Source of the DNA: Rhodanobacter glycinis
GTDB taxonomy: Bacteria; Pseudomonadota; Gammaproteobacteria; Xanthomonadales; Rhodanobacteraceae
Assembly: GCF_900114325.1 (NCBI RefSeq)
Contig: NZ_FOSR01000009.1
Span: forward strand, 1-64,000
Length of the DNA stretch: 64,000 bases
Reading direction: 5' to 3'
In this document: positions 33,191 to 41,446 of the stretch, piece after piece
How positions within the stretch are numbered: position 1 is the first letter of the stretch
How the letters are laid out: each line of letters starts with the position of its first letter
Program-made: the position numbers and the translations under genes
Notes under the pieces: model-generated
The model's database searches: none
Told to the model about the DNA's origin: nothing
Seen by the model: the letters and a program-made list of their open reading frames with translations, nothing else

Positions 33191-34423
33191 TCATCCCAGG
33201 CTCAACGCCGGGGGCTCGAACCGTGCCGGCGCGTGCGCCAGCGCGGGCGTCTCGCCCAGCGGCAGGCGCACGGTGAGCTCGAAACCGCGACCGGCCCCGC
33301 TCTCCACCGTCACGCTGCCACCGAACTCCACCAGCCGCTCACGCATGCCCGACAGGCCATTGCCGGGCGCGACGTCGGCGGCGCCACGACCGTCGTCGCG
33401 CGCGTGCAACCCGAGCAGGTTGGTTTCCGCATAGGCGAAATGCAGCCACAGGTTGCGCGCGTTGGCGTGCTTGGCCGCATTGGTGATGATTTCCTGCGCA
33501 CAGCGCAGCAACACCTGCGCGCGCAGCGGGTCTTCCACGCTGAAACGGGGTGGCGTGGTCACGTGAACGGCCAATCCCGGCACGCCCTCGACCAGGCTGC
33601 GCAGCGCCTGGGTCAGGTCGATGGCATCGTCCTGGCGCAATTCGCTGACCGCCTCGCGCACATCGGCCAGCAGGTGCTTGGCCGTGGCCTGGGCCTTGCC
33701 GACGTGTTCGGCCGCCGCCGGGTTGACCAGGTGGCTGGCCACTTCAAGATTCAGGCTCAACGCGGTCAGATGGTGGCCGATCAGGTCATGCAGGTCGCGC
33801 GCGATGCGCATGCGCTCGGCGATGCGGGTGGATTCGGCCAGCAGCGCGCGGGTAGCGCGCAGCTCGGAATTGAGCCGGCGCTGCGCCTCGCGCTCCTCGG
33901 TCTGCTGGCGCGCCACCAGCGAGGTGAAGAAGGCCAGCGCGGACATGCCCAGGTACATGCACACCTGCAACAGCGCGGTGGGAATCGTCCAGCCCATGTA
34001 GCTGGAGATCACCGGGATCAGCATCAGGTTCTGCCCCAGCATCCACACCAGCCCGACCGCCACCGGCAACTGCCACGGCAGCACCACCGAAATCACCACC
34101 ATCAGCATCGCGGAGAGACCGCTGCGGCTGGCCCAGCCCATGATGATGGCCGAACCGGTCAGCACCACCAGCCCGCACAGGCGGACGAGTTGCGCGCGAC
34201 CGCCCTGCGCGGTCATGCCGTCGCGGCTGGTCAGGGCCAGGTAGGTCAGCGCAAAAACCAGGTTCGAGGCAATGCAGACCCAGGGCGAACGCACCCCCGC
34301 GCCGATCCCCCAGCTGCTCGGCAACAACTGCAGCAGCGGCAACGACACGCAGACGCAGGTGAACAGGCCGGTATAGCGCAACAACCGGATGTGGCTGAAG
34401 TTGGTCCATGACATGCCGTGCAT
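33191..34423 (-). CDS. Sensor histidine kinase, HisKA_3 (DesK-like)
   Basis: A 410-residue membrane kinase. Residues ~1-180 contain about five to six helices with no large periplasmic loop, as in DesK thermosensor-type kinases. The phosphorylated His lies in RIARDLHDLIGHHLTALSL (~residue 222), followed by an HATPase_c domain: N-box EIITNAAKHANA, G1 DDGRGA, G2 GNGLSGMRERL. It should phosphorylate the downstream LuxR regulator in response to a membrane signal. The start may be 34423 or 34414; the open frame continues upstream without conservation. Confidence 0.88.
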   Translation of the reverse strand: MHGMSWTNFSHIRLLRYTGLFTCVCVSLPLLQLLPSSWGIGAGVRSPWVCIASNLVFALTYLALTSRDGMTAQGGRAQLVRLCGLVVLTGSAIIMGWASRSGLSAMLMVVISVVLPWQLPVAVGLVWMLGQNLMLIPVISSYMGWTIPTALLQVCMYLGMSALAFFTSLVARQQTEEREAQRRLNSELRATRALLAESTRIAERMRIARDLHDLIGHHLTALSLNLEVASHLVNPAAAEHVGKAQATAKHLLADVREAVSELRQDDAIDLTQALRSLVEGVPGLAVHVTTPPRFSVEDPLRAQVLLRCAQEIITNAAKHANARNLWLHFAYAETNLLGLHARDDGRGAADVAPGNGLSGMRERLVEFGGSVTVESGAGRGFELTVRLPLGETPALAHAPARFEPPALSLG

Positions 34424-34603
34424 GATAGGCCCACGTCCCCCTCGCGCAATGCGCGGGAAGTCACCCCTGCCGAAAGCCATGCATGCCGGCGCTTTACAAA
34501 CACTTAAGACCTCGCCCGAAGGGTTGCCTTGACCCGGTCGCCATGCGGCAGTGCGCGACGCGGCCAGCCACTCCGCTGCGCCACGCACGACCACCTGACG
34601 ATC

Positions 34604-34771
34604 TTAGGAGCGTGGGCGGTAGAAACTTTCGAGGCGAAAAAGTGGCTGCGTGAGGACAGATTTTCGACGATTCGCCGGCCCATAGTGGTTCTATGGGCCA
34701 AGAAGCGACGGACATATGGACCACGCAGGCGCTTTTGCAGCCCGGAAGATTTCTGCCGCCCACGCTCCTAG
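34604..34771 (+). repeat. 168-bp palindromic element, copy B
   Basis: Same orientation as copy A. Ends TTAGGAGCGTGGGCGG and CCGCCCACGCTCCTAG; central hairpin GGCCCATAG-TGGTT-CTATGGGCC. It differs from copy C (reverse complemented) at about three positions and from copy A at about eight or nine. It lies in the ~513-bp gap between the kinase gene and the GNAT-minCDE unit; the rest of that gap shows no gene. Confidence 0.88.
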
Positions 34772-34936
34772 GACAAGGTAACGCAAGCCGTGGAGAGACT
34801 TTCACTGGCAGACTTCGAGCAGACCCCTCATGGCGCAGCGCGAGATGTGCCGAAAGGGTGCGCATGGCATAATGCCGCTATTGCCGGGTCGAGCCTTGGC
34901 CCTGTCCTTGAAACATTTTCCATAGCGGAGCAACGC

Positions 34937-35557
34937 ATGGCTCTTGCCATCCGCGACGTGCATGAGCACGAACTGGATGCCGTGCTGGCAATCAACAACG
35001 CCGCCGGCCGCAGCATCCTCTCTCTGGACAAGGCGCAACTGCGCTACTTTTTCGAACATGCCGACTACTTCCGCGTGGCCGAAATCGACGGCCACCTGGC
35101 CGGGTTCCTGATTGCCCTGCGCGAGGGCAGCGACTACGCCAGCGCCAACTACCGCTGGTTCTGCGAGCACTATCCGCAGTTTGTCTACATCGACCGCATC
35201 GTGATCGCCAGCACCTACCATCGCCATGGCCTGGGTCGCATCTTCTATTGCGACGTCAACAGCTTTGCCGAGGTTCGCGTGCCGCTGCTCGCCTGCGAGG
35301 TGTTCCTGGAGCCGCGCGACGACGTGGTGGTGCTGTTCCACGGCACCTACGGCTTCCAGGAAGTCGGCCAGCAGCGCACCACGCCCGAGAGCCGGCAGGT
35401 CAGCCTGCTGGCCAAGGAACTGCCCAGTTACGCCTACGTGCGCGATACCTATCTGGAACATGGCGGCCTGCCCGAGCTGCCGTGGCTGGCCGGTCGCCAG
35501 TTGTCGCCCGCACACCCCGTCCAGCCACGCCGCCTCGCCGGAGAGCGGCACCAGTGA
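34937..35557 (+). CDS. GNAT family acetyltransferase upstream of minC
   Basis: A 206-residue protein with a GNAT fold: MALAIRDVHEHELDAVLAINN, then YIDRIVIASTYHRHGLGRIFY (acetyl-CoA loop HRHGLG), and FHGTYGFQEVGQQ near the end. Related proteins of this shape are annotated as GNAT transferases of unknown substrate. Its last codon overlaps a possible GTG start of MinC (GTGA at 35554-35557), suggesting co-expression with the division-site genes. The 34790 start is rejected; the ATG at 34937 lies where conservation begins. Confidence 0.78.
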   Translation: MALAIRDVHEHELDAVLAINNAAGRSILSLDKAQLRYFFEHADYFRVAEIDGHLAGFLIALREGSDYASANYRWFCEHYPQFVYIDRIVIASTYHRHGLGRIFYCDVNSFAEVRVPLLACEVFLEPRDDVVVLFHGTYGFQEVGQQRTTPESRQVSLLAKELPSYAYVRDTYLEHGGLPELPWLAGRQLSPAHPVQPRRLAGERHQ

Positions 35558-35565
35558 ATGCACGC

Positions 35566-36348
35566 ATGACATCCAGTCGAACAACGAACAGCGAAGAGGC
35601 CTGCGACCTGCGTTTCGGTCAGGTCGGCATGGCCTGCGTGCGCGTGCGTCGCGCCGATGCCGCAGCACTCTGCGAAGAGCTTGAGCGCCGCGTGCACAGC
35701 GCCCCGCAACTGTTCGCGCGCGCCGCCGTGGTGCTCGACCTCAGCCATTTCCTCGACCTGCCCGACGACGGCACCGTGGATGCCCTGCTCGAAGCCGTGC
35801 GCAGCGCCGGCATGCTGCCGGTGGGTCTGGCCTATGGCACCAGCGAAACCGAAGCCCTGGCCAAGCGCATGGGCCTGCCGCTGATCGCCAAGTTCCGTGC
35901 CGCCTACGAGCCGGCCAACGGTGGCAGCGTGGCCCCGCCCGCTGCCGCGGAGCCCGCACCGCGTGCCGCCGAACCGCCACCGCGCGAGCCGATCCTGGCC
36001 GAGCCCGCGCCCGGTCAGGCGCAGGGTTCCATGCACCATGACGGCGCAGTGCGTTCCGGCCAGCAGATCTACGCCCGTGACCGCGACCTGGTGATCACCG
36101 GCACGGTTGCCAACGGCGCCGAAGTGATCGCCGATGGCGACATCCACATTTACGGTGGCCTGCGTGGTCGCGCGATGGCCGGTGCCCAGGGCGACACCCG
36201 GGCGTGCATCTTCGTTTCCGACTTCCGCGCCGAACTGGTGGCCATCGCCGGTCATTACCGCGTATTTGAACAGATACCGAACGACCTGGAAGGGCAATCC
36301 GTGCGATGCTGGCTCGAAGGCGACAAACTGTTGATCGCCCGGCTGTGA
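35566..36348 (+). CDS. minC: Septum site-determining protein MinC
   Basis: A 260-residue FtsZ-polymerisation inhibitor. The N-terminal domain (~15-110) binds FtsZ; a Pro/Ala linker (~120-150, AAAEPAPRAAEPPPREP) separates the C-terminal beta-helix (~165-260, RSGQQIYARDRDLVITGTV, GDIHIYGGLRGRAMAG) that dimerises and binds MinD. Length fits the family. ATG at 35566 chosen; a GTG at 35554 overlaps the upstream stop and is also possible. First gene of minCDE. Confidence 0.92.
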   Translation: MTSSRTTNSEEACDLRFGQVGMACVRVRRADAAALCEELERRVHSAPQLFARAAVVLDLSHFLDLPDDGTVDALLEAVRSAGMLPVGLAYGTSETEALAKRMGLPLIAKFRAAYEPANGGSVAPPAAAEPAPRAAEPPPREPILAEPAPGQAQGSMHHDGAVRSGQQIYARDRDLVITGTVANGAEVIADGDIHIYGGLRGRAMAGAQGDTRACIFVSDFRAELVAIAGHYRVFEQIPNDLEGQSVRCWLEGDKLLIARL

Positions 36349-36406
36349 CGGCGACCCGCCACGACCACCCCATTACAAAAACAACATTTTTCACGGAGAT
36401 GCGCCC

Positions 36407-37222
36407 TTGACTGCTGAGATTATCGTTGTCACTTCCGGCAAAGGCGGCGTCGGCAAGACGACGACCAGTGCCTCGCTGGCCACCGGCCTGGCGATCGCCG
36501 GCAAGAAAGTCGCAGTGATCGACTTCGACGTCGGCTTGCGCAACCTTGACCTGATCATGGGCTGCGAGCGCCGCGTGGTATACGACTTCATCAACGTCGT
36601 GCAGGGCGAAGCCACGCTGAAGCAGGCGCTGATCAAGGACAAGCGGCACGACAACCTCTACGTGCTGGCCGCCAGCCAGACCCGCGACAAGGACGCGCTG
36701 ACCCAGGAAGGCGTCGAGAAGGTGCTCGACGGGCTGTCCGAGGAAGGCTTCGACTACGTCGTGTGCGATTCGCCCGCCGGCATCGAAAAGGGCGCCCACC
36801 TGGCCATGTATTTCGCCGACCACGCCGTGGTGGTGGTGAACCCGGAAGTGTCCTCGGTGCGCGATTCCGACCGCATCCTCGGCCTGCTTTCCAGCAAGAC
36901 CCGCCGTGCCGAGCGCGGCGAGGGCGCGATCACCCAGCACCTGCTGCTGACCCGTTACAACCCGGCCCGTGTCGAAGCTGGCGAAATGCTCAGCGTGAAG
37001 GATGTCGAGGACATCCTCGGCATCAGCGTGGTCGGCGTCATTCCCGAATCGGAAAACGTGCTGGCCGCCTCCAACTCGGGCGTGCCGGTAATTCTCGACG
37101 CCAATTCGCTCGCCGGCCAGGCCTACAGCGACACCGTGGCCCGCGTGCTTGGCGAAGACCGCCCGTTGCGTTTCATCGACGCACCCAAGAAGGGCTTCTT
37201 CCAGCGCGTGTTCGGAGGTTGA
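36407..37222 (+). CDS. minD: Septum site-determining ATPase MinD (TTG start)
   Basis: A 271-residue deviant Walker-A ATPase: [15 protein letters not shown] (~11-25), [15 protein letters not shown] (~41), [14 protein letters not shown] (~120), and C-terminal amphipathic membrane helix at the very end (FFQRVFGG). It recruits MinC to the membrane and oscillates with MinE. The start codon is TTG at 36407: the only ATG nearby (36399) is out of frame, and CGGAG lies 11 bases upstream. The weak start could set the MinC:MinD ratio. Confidence 0.95.
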   Translation: MTAEIIVVTSGKGGVGKTTTSASLATGLAIAGKKVAVIDFDVGLRNLDLIMGCERRVVYDFINVVQGEATLKQALIKDKRHDNLYVLAASQTRDKDALTQEGVEKVLDGLSEEGFDYVVCDSPAGIEKGAHLAMYFADHAVVVVNPEVSSVRDSDRILGLLSSKTRRAERGEGAITQHLLLTRYNPARVEAGEMLSVKDVEDILGISVVGVIPESENVLAASNSGVPVILDANSLAGQAYSDTVARVLGEDRPLRFIDAPKKGFFQRVFGG

Positions 37223-37227
37223 TCACG

Positions 37228-37503
37228 ATGGGCATTCTCGATTTCCTCAAGCGCAAGCCGGAACCGACCGCCACCGTGGCCAAGGAACGCCTGCGCATCA
37301 TCGTGGCGCAGGAGCGCTCCACCCGCGGCGCGCCGGATTACCTGCCGATGATGCGCAACGAGCTGCTCGAAGTGATCAAGAAATACGTTCACGTCGACCT
37401 CGATGCGATCAACATCAATTTCGAGCGCGACAGCGGCCACGAAGTGCTGGAGCTTTCCGTCGCCCTGCCGGATGGCAAGGCGTCCGCCACCCCGGCCACC
37501 TGA
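37228..37503 (+). CDS. minE: Division topological specificity factor MinE
   Basis: A 91-residue protein. The N-terminal amphipathic helix [20 protein letters not shown] binds the membrane, [14 protein letters not shown] is the MinD-binding beta/helix switch, and the C-terminal topological specificity domain begins at [17 protein letters not shown]. It releases MinD from the membrane by stimulating its ATPase. Five bases separate it from minD; GGAGG precedes the start. A perfect inverted repeat follows 42 bp after the stop. Confidence 0.93.
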   Translation: MGILDFLKRKPEPTATVAKERLRIIVAQERSTRGAPDYLPMMRNELLEVIKKYVHVDLDAININFERDSGHEVLELSVALPDGKASATPAT

Positions 37504-37544
37504 GCGGAAACATTCGCGGCTCGCATCCGCGCGCCGCTTTTTCT

Positions 37545-37632
37545 CGTCATTCCGGCGCAGGCCGGAATCCAGCAGCGGCCACGCATGACCGTGCGATATG
37601 GCCACTGGATTCCGGCCTGCGCCGGAATGACG
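37545..37632. repeat. perfect 28-bp inverted repeat (CGTCATTCCGG family)
   Basis: CGTCATTCCGGCGCAGGCCG... at 37545-37572 and its exact reverse complement at 37605-37632 flank a 32-base loop. Each arm is itself a small hairpin (CCGGCGCAGGCCGG). Degenerate relatives are at 11911-12025, 45956-45983 and 57407-57590. Placed after minE, it may limit read-through. Confidence 0.75.
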
Positions 37633-37717
37633 GCTCCCGCAGACGGCGACCACAACCTGGTTTTCAGATTGCGTCGACCATGCCGCTCCAGCTGATGCCA
37701 GATGACTTGCGTGCCCC

Positions 37718-38191
37718 ATGATCTCGCCCGATCCTTCCACACTGGTGTTGCGCCTCGCCGATATCGGCGATGAAGCACCCGCCGCCCTGCTCGCCCGGTA
37801 CGGGCTGACGCTGCAGCACGTGGCTGATGGCGAACCGATTCCCGGCAGTTACTGGGGCGATGAGGAAGCCGGCATCATCGGCTGCACCGTGCATGCCCGC
37901 GCGGACACGCCGGTACATTCACTGCTGCACGAGGCCTGCCACCTGATCGTGTTGCCTTCGGAGCGGCGCGCACAAGTACATACCGACGCCACCGACTCGG
38001 TCGAGGAAGAAGACGCCACCTGCTACCTGCAGATCGTGCTGGCCGATGAATTGCCCGGCGTGGGCCGCCACCGGCTGATGGCCGACATGGATGCCTGGGG
38101 CTACACGTTCCGACTCGGCTCCACCCGCGCCTGGTTCGAGCAGGACGCCGAGAATGCGCGGGCCTTCCTGGCCGAACGCAAACTGCTCTGA
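37718..38191 (+). CDS. hypothetical protein with HExxH motif
   Basis: A 157-residue soluble protein. The segment SLLHEACHLIVLP contains HEACH, an HExxH pattern at ~residue 72-76, which is the zinc motif of metallopeptidases; a downstream acidic helix EEEDATCYLQI (~residue 100) could supply the third ligand, as in gluzincin-like folds. The N-terminal part has YGLTLQHVADGEPIPGSYWG. No family recognised with certainty, so a peptidase role is inference. ATG 37718 is poorly preceded by an SD. Confidence 0.65.
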   Translation: MISPDPSTLVLRLADIGDEAPAALLARYGLTLQHVADGEPIPGSYWGDEEAGIIGCTVHARADTPVHSLLHEACHLIVLPSERRAQVHTDATDSVEEEDATCYLQIVLADELPGVGRHRLMADMDAWGYTFRLGSTRAWFEQDAENARAFLAERKLL

Positions 38192-38385
38192 CCCACCAGC
38201 GTGGCCGGCAAGGGCATCTGATGCCCCATCCATCCCCGGCGCAAGCCGCGAATCGCTAGAATGTGCCCGAATCAATCGGGGCATGTCCTGACCGACGCTG
38301 AATATCCCGTCATCCGCAAAGCGAAAATCACCTCGCTCGTCGTGGCGCGCGGCCTTCGCGCCATCCACCCCCGACTGGTTTGGAC

Positions 38386-39480
38386 ATGTCCAGAAGCTCC
38401 GTTTTGCCGCCCGGTATCCACACGCTGCGCCGCCGCCTCGCCAATCGCCTGACCCGGCTGCTTCTGGGGCGCTCACCGGAAGCGGTATCGACACCGCTTC
38501 CGACCACGGGCATCTATCGCATCCTGATCTGCCACACCAGCCACAGCCTGGGCAACACGCTGCTGCTCACGCCTCTGCTGCAGGAGCTTGAGCAGACCTA
38601 CCCCGCGGCCGAAATCGACATCCTCACGCGCAGCCCGGTGGCGCAAGATATCTACGGGCATTACTTCAACCTGCGCCGGTTGCTGCCCATGCCCGCCCAC
38701 GCCGTGGGTCACCCATGGCAGGCCCTGCGCAACCTGCGCCGCATGCGCGCGGTGCATTACGACCTGGCCATCGATCCCGAGCCGCAGTCGCAGACGTCCC
38801 GGCTGCTGCTGCGACTCGCCCACGCCACCTGGAAACTGGGTTTCAGCGGGCCGCGCAAGCAGGGGCATGTCACGCACGACGTGGCCATACCCGGGGACCT
38901 GTCGAGCAAGGGCCGCCTCCCGGTTTACCTGTTGCGCACGGCATCGGGGCGCAGCGACGCCGCCTATCCCCCGCCGGACCTCCGACTCAGTGCGCTGGAG
39001 AAGTCGGAAGGGCGCCTGGCGCTCGAACGCGTGCTCGCCGCACACCAGGCGCCGCGCAAGCGTGGCGTGATCGGCATTTTCGCCAACGCCACCGGTCCCA
39101 AGCTGATGCCGCCGGCATGGTGGGATGCATTCCTGCTCGCGCTGGAGCCCATCCGCGAGCACTACTCATTGCTGGAAATCGTGCCGGCGTCCGGCCAGTC
39201 GATGCTCGGCTCCCGTTACCCGGCCTATTACTCCAGCGACTTGCGCAAGCTGGCCAGCATGCTGACCAGTCTCGACGCCCTGATCACCCTCGACGCCGGC
39301 GTCATGCACCTGGCCTGCGCCTCACCCGTGCCTACGCTGAGCATTTTCACCGTCACCAGTACCGCCGAATGGGGGCCGTACGGCAAGCACGACATCATCG
39401 TGCAGGCTCTTGATCGCCCACCAGCCCGGGTCGCGGAAGATGTCCTTGCCGCTTGCATGGCGCGTACATCGTCAGCCTGA
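38386..39480 (+). CDS. Glycosyltransferase family 9 (heptosyltransferase-like)
   Basis: A 364-residue GT9 enzyme. The N-terminal Rossmann domain has LICHTSHSLGNTLLLTPLLQ (family GDxxLxxP pattern) and EIDILTRSPVAQDIY; the C-terminal domain has DALITLDAGVMHLACASPVP (GxMH..aa loop) and TAEWGPYG, as in ADP-heptose:LPS heptosyltransferases. It likely builds LPS core or a related glycan. ATG at 38386 is preferred over the TTG at 38380. It stands alone; the next gene is convergent. Confidence 0.83.
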   Translation: MSRSSVLPPGIHTLRRRLANRLTRLLLGRSPEAVSTPLPTTGIYRILICHTSHSLGNTLLLTPLLQELEQTYPAAEIDILTRSPVAQDIYGHYFNLRRLLPMPAHAVGHPWQALRNLRRMRAVHYDLAIDPEPQSQTSRLLLRLAHATWKLGFSGPRKQGHVTHDVAIPGDLSSKGRLPVYLLRTASGRSDAAYPPPDLRLSALEKSEGRLALERVLAAHQAPRKRGVIGIFANATGPKLMPPAWWDAFLLALEPIREHYSLLEIVPASGQSMLGSRYPAYYSSDLRKLASMLTSLDALITLDAGVMHLACASPVPTLSIFTVTSTAEWGPYGKHDIIVQALDRPPARVAEDVLAACMARTSSA

Positions 39481-39596
39481 AGCGCCCGCGCCGGCTCGAC
39501 CATGCCACGTTCCGGCCGAACCCGCATGGCACCGACCACGCGCCAGCCTCCCTGGCCAAATGCGGTGCGTCGGATGGCACGTCGAATGGCGTCGGC

Positions 39597-40430
39597 TCAC
39601 CCTTGTGCGAACAATCGCTGCGCGTCCGCGTGGCCCAGCGACGATTCAAGGCTGCCAAAACCGCCACTTGAACGCACCGCTTGCGCCGCTGCATCCGCCG
39701 CGCCGAGTGCAATCGTGGCCAGTCGCGTGGCCATGCTGACCCGGGCCACGCCGATCCGCGCCAATTCGTTCAATCCAGGCAAGCCGGGCCGGGCGCCGAC
39801 ATTCACCGGCGCATCCAGCTCACGCACGAAGGCTTCCAGCACAGCGATATCACCCAGGCCGATCGGGTAGACGCAGTCGGCGCCCGCCGCCAGATAGGCG
39901 CGAGCGCGGTTGACCGCGTCGGCGAAGCGCGCGGCATCATCCTTGGCGGGCCGTATCCACGCATCCACCCGCGCGTTGATGACGATCGGCACGCCCGCAT
40001 CGGCACCTGCGACTCGTGCCGCCGCGATCCGCGCTGCTGCACCGGCCACGTCACGCAAGCCGCCATGCAGGCTGTCCTCCAGATTGATGCCGACGGCACC
40101 GGCCTCGATCACCGCGCGCACGGTCTCGCCCACTGCCGCGGACGTTTCGCCGTAACCGGCCTCGATATCGGCCGTCACCGGCAACGCGGTCACTCGCGCG
40201 ATTCGCGCAATCGCCGCCAGCACCTCATCCAGCGGCGCCTGTTCGCCATCGGCATAACCGAGCGACCAGGCCACGCCGCCGCTGGTGGTGGCAATCGCCG
40301 CGAAGCCGCGGCTCGCGAACAGCCGTGCGCTGCCGGCGTCCCATGCGTTCGGCAACAGCAACACGTTGGACCGATCGTGCATCTTGCGGAATGCCTGCGC
40401 CTTGGCGACCTGCTGCTGGCTCGTGGTCAT
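39597..40430 (-). CDS. isocitrate lyase/PEP mutase family protein
   Basis: A 277-residue alpha/beta barrel of the ICL/PEP mutase superfamily. The lip region NAWDAGSARLFASRGFAAIATTS, metal-binding ADIEAGYG (Asp/Glu) and INLEDS are seen, plus NARVDAW on a later strand. The KKCGH loop Cys of isocitrate lyase is missing, so it is not a classical ICL. Members include phosphonopyruvate hydrolase and oxaloacetate/2-methylisocitrate-type lyases; substrate unknown. The start at 40430 is where conservation begins; its promoter region faces the fluoride riboswitch region. Confidence 0.8.
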   Translation of the reverse strand: MTTSQQQVAKAQAFRKMHDRSNVLLLPNAWDAGSARLFASRGFAAIATTSGGVAWSLGYADGEQAPLDEVLAAIARIARVTALPVTADIEAGYGETSAAVGETVRAVIEAGAVGINLEDSLHGGLRDVAGAAARIAAARVAGADAGVPIVINARVDAWIRPAKDDAARFADAVNRARAYLAAGADCVYPIGLGDIAVLEAFVRELDAPVNVGARPGLPGLNELARIGVARVSMATRLATIALGAADAAAQAVRSSGGFGSLESSLGHADAQRLFAQG

Positions 40431-40548
40431 GTAGCACCCTTGCTGATGAAAGCGGCAGCGTACTCCGCACCTGCGCGCACCGAAAAGCCGGGCTCCCCAC
40501 GCACGCAGCATTGACGACAGCCCGCCTTCTTCCGCTAGCATGGCGGGA

Positions 40549-40627
40549 AAGGAGATGGCATGCCTCCGGTTCCACCTCGGAACAAACCGCCCCGATGTCA
40601 TCAAACAGGGGCTGATGATGCCTGCAC
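40549..40627 (+). ncRNA. fluoride (crcB) riboswitch
   Basis: The sequence follows the crcB motif: GGAGATGGCATGCCTCC (hairpin 1, 40551-40567), then a hairpin GGTTCC/GGAAC, the conserved AACCGCC, and the closing GCTGATGATGCCTGC (40611-40625), which carries the invariant GCUGAUGRnnCCU segment. Pairing of GGAG with CTCC and the pseudoknot-forming bases are present. It lies 73 bases before crcB, so fluoride binding should switch on the exporter. Confidence 0.9.
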
Positions 40628-40699
40628 CACCGGTTTCCGGCGGCGCAGGCGTGCCTGTCGCCGCGAACACAATGTTTCGCAGACAGGAGATCTACCCTC

Positions 40700-41086
40700 G
40701 TGACCCTCGCTGGATTCCTTGCCGTCGGCTTCGGCGGTGCCATCGGTTGCTGGATGCGCTGGATGCTCGGCATCGCACTCAACCCGATGTTTCCCACCCT
40801 GCCGCTGGGCACGCTTGCGGCCAACCTGCTCGGCGGCCTGATCATGGGCTGCATGATGGGCATCTTCACGCACTTCCAGGCGCTGCCGCGGGAACTGCAA
40901 CTGTTCGTGATGACCGGCTTCCTGGGCGGTCTGACCACCTTCTCCACCTTCTCGGCCGAAGCCAACACGCTGCTGCTGCGCCAGCAATACCTGTGGTTCG
41001 GCACGCATGTCGCGGTGCACCTGGTCGGCACCCTCGGCATGACGATGCTCGGCCTGTTCCTCACCCGCGGCCTGCTGCGCCACTGA
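40700..41086 (+). CDS. crcB: Fluoride exporter CrcB/Fluc
   Basis: A 128-residue four-helix membrane protein that forms a dual-topology dimer channel for F-. Family residues: GGAIGCWMRWM, TLAANLLGGLIMG (conserved Asn), TTFSTFSAEANTLL (the box of Thr/Ser and Phe lining the pore). Start is GTG at 40700 with CAGGAG upstream. It is controlled by the preceding riboswitch and is followed by DUF190, a common crcB partner. Confidence 0.93.
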   Translation: MTLAGFLAVGFGGAIGCWMRWMLGIALNPMFPTLPLGTLAANLLGGLIMGCMMGIFTHFQALPRELQLFVMTGFLGGLTTFSTFSAEANTLLLRQQYLWFGTHVAVHLVGTLGMTMLGLFLTRGLLRH

Positions 41087-41104
41087 TCGATGGAGACACG
41101 TGCA

Positions 41105-41446
41105 ATGACCCGGGAAAACCTGATCGACGGCGTGCACCTGCGCTTCTACACGCACGCGCACACCAAGCACGACGGCATGCTGCTGTCCGAATGGTTGCTA
41201 GAGCAGGCCAAACGCCACAAGCTAGGTGGCGGCTCGGTATTCCGTGCCGTCGCCGGCTTCGGCCGCCACGGTGTGCTGCACGAGGAAGCCTTCTTCGAAC
41301 TGGCCGGCGATCTGCCGGTGAAGGTGGAGTTCCTGCTTCACGAAAGCGAGGCGGAAACCCTGCTTCAATTGGTTCGCGAAGCGGGCGTGGAACTGGTCTA
41401 CGCACGCATGCCGATCCGTTTTGGCGTACTTGGCAAGGAGACATGA
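41105..41446 (+). CDS. DUF190 domain protein
   Basis: A 113-residue soluble alpha/beta protein of the DUF190 family (GVHLRFYTHAHTKHDGMLLSE; GHGVLHEEAFFELAGDLPVK-type GFGRHGVLHE; KVEFLLHES). It resembles PII-like ferredoxin folds and is frequently next to crcB in bacteria, so a role in fluoride handling or regulation of CrcB is likely but not proven. Start at 41105 has GGAGA upstream; 41090 is alternative. Its stop overlaps the cfa start (ATGA). Confidence 0.88.
   Translation: MTRENLIDGVHLRFYTHAHTKHDGMLLSEWLLEQAKRHKLGGGSVFRAVAGFGRHGVLHEEAFFELAGDLPVKVEFLLHESEAETLLQLVREAGVELVYARMPIRFGVLGKET

Noticed and set aside
34604-34771. Open frame running through the 168-bp elements (WAVETFEAKKW...)
   Set aside because: It appears in all copies, but the palindromic design explains conservation; there is no proper start, SD or family match.
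38263-38286. Hairpin-like TGCCCGA/TCGGGGCA before the GT9 gene as a riboswitch
   Set aside because: Too short and without any known aptamer consensus.
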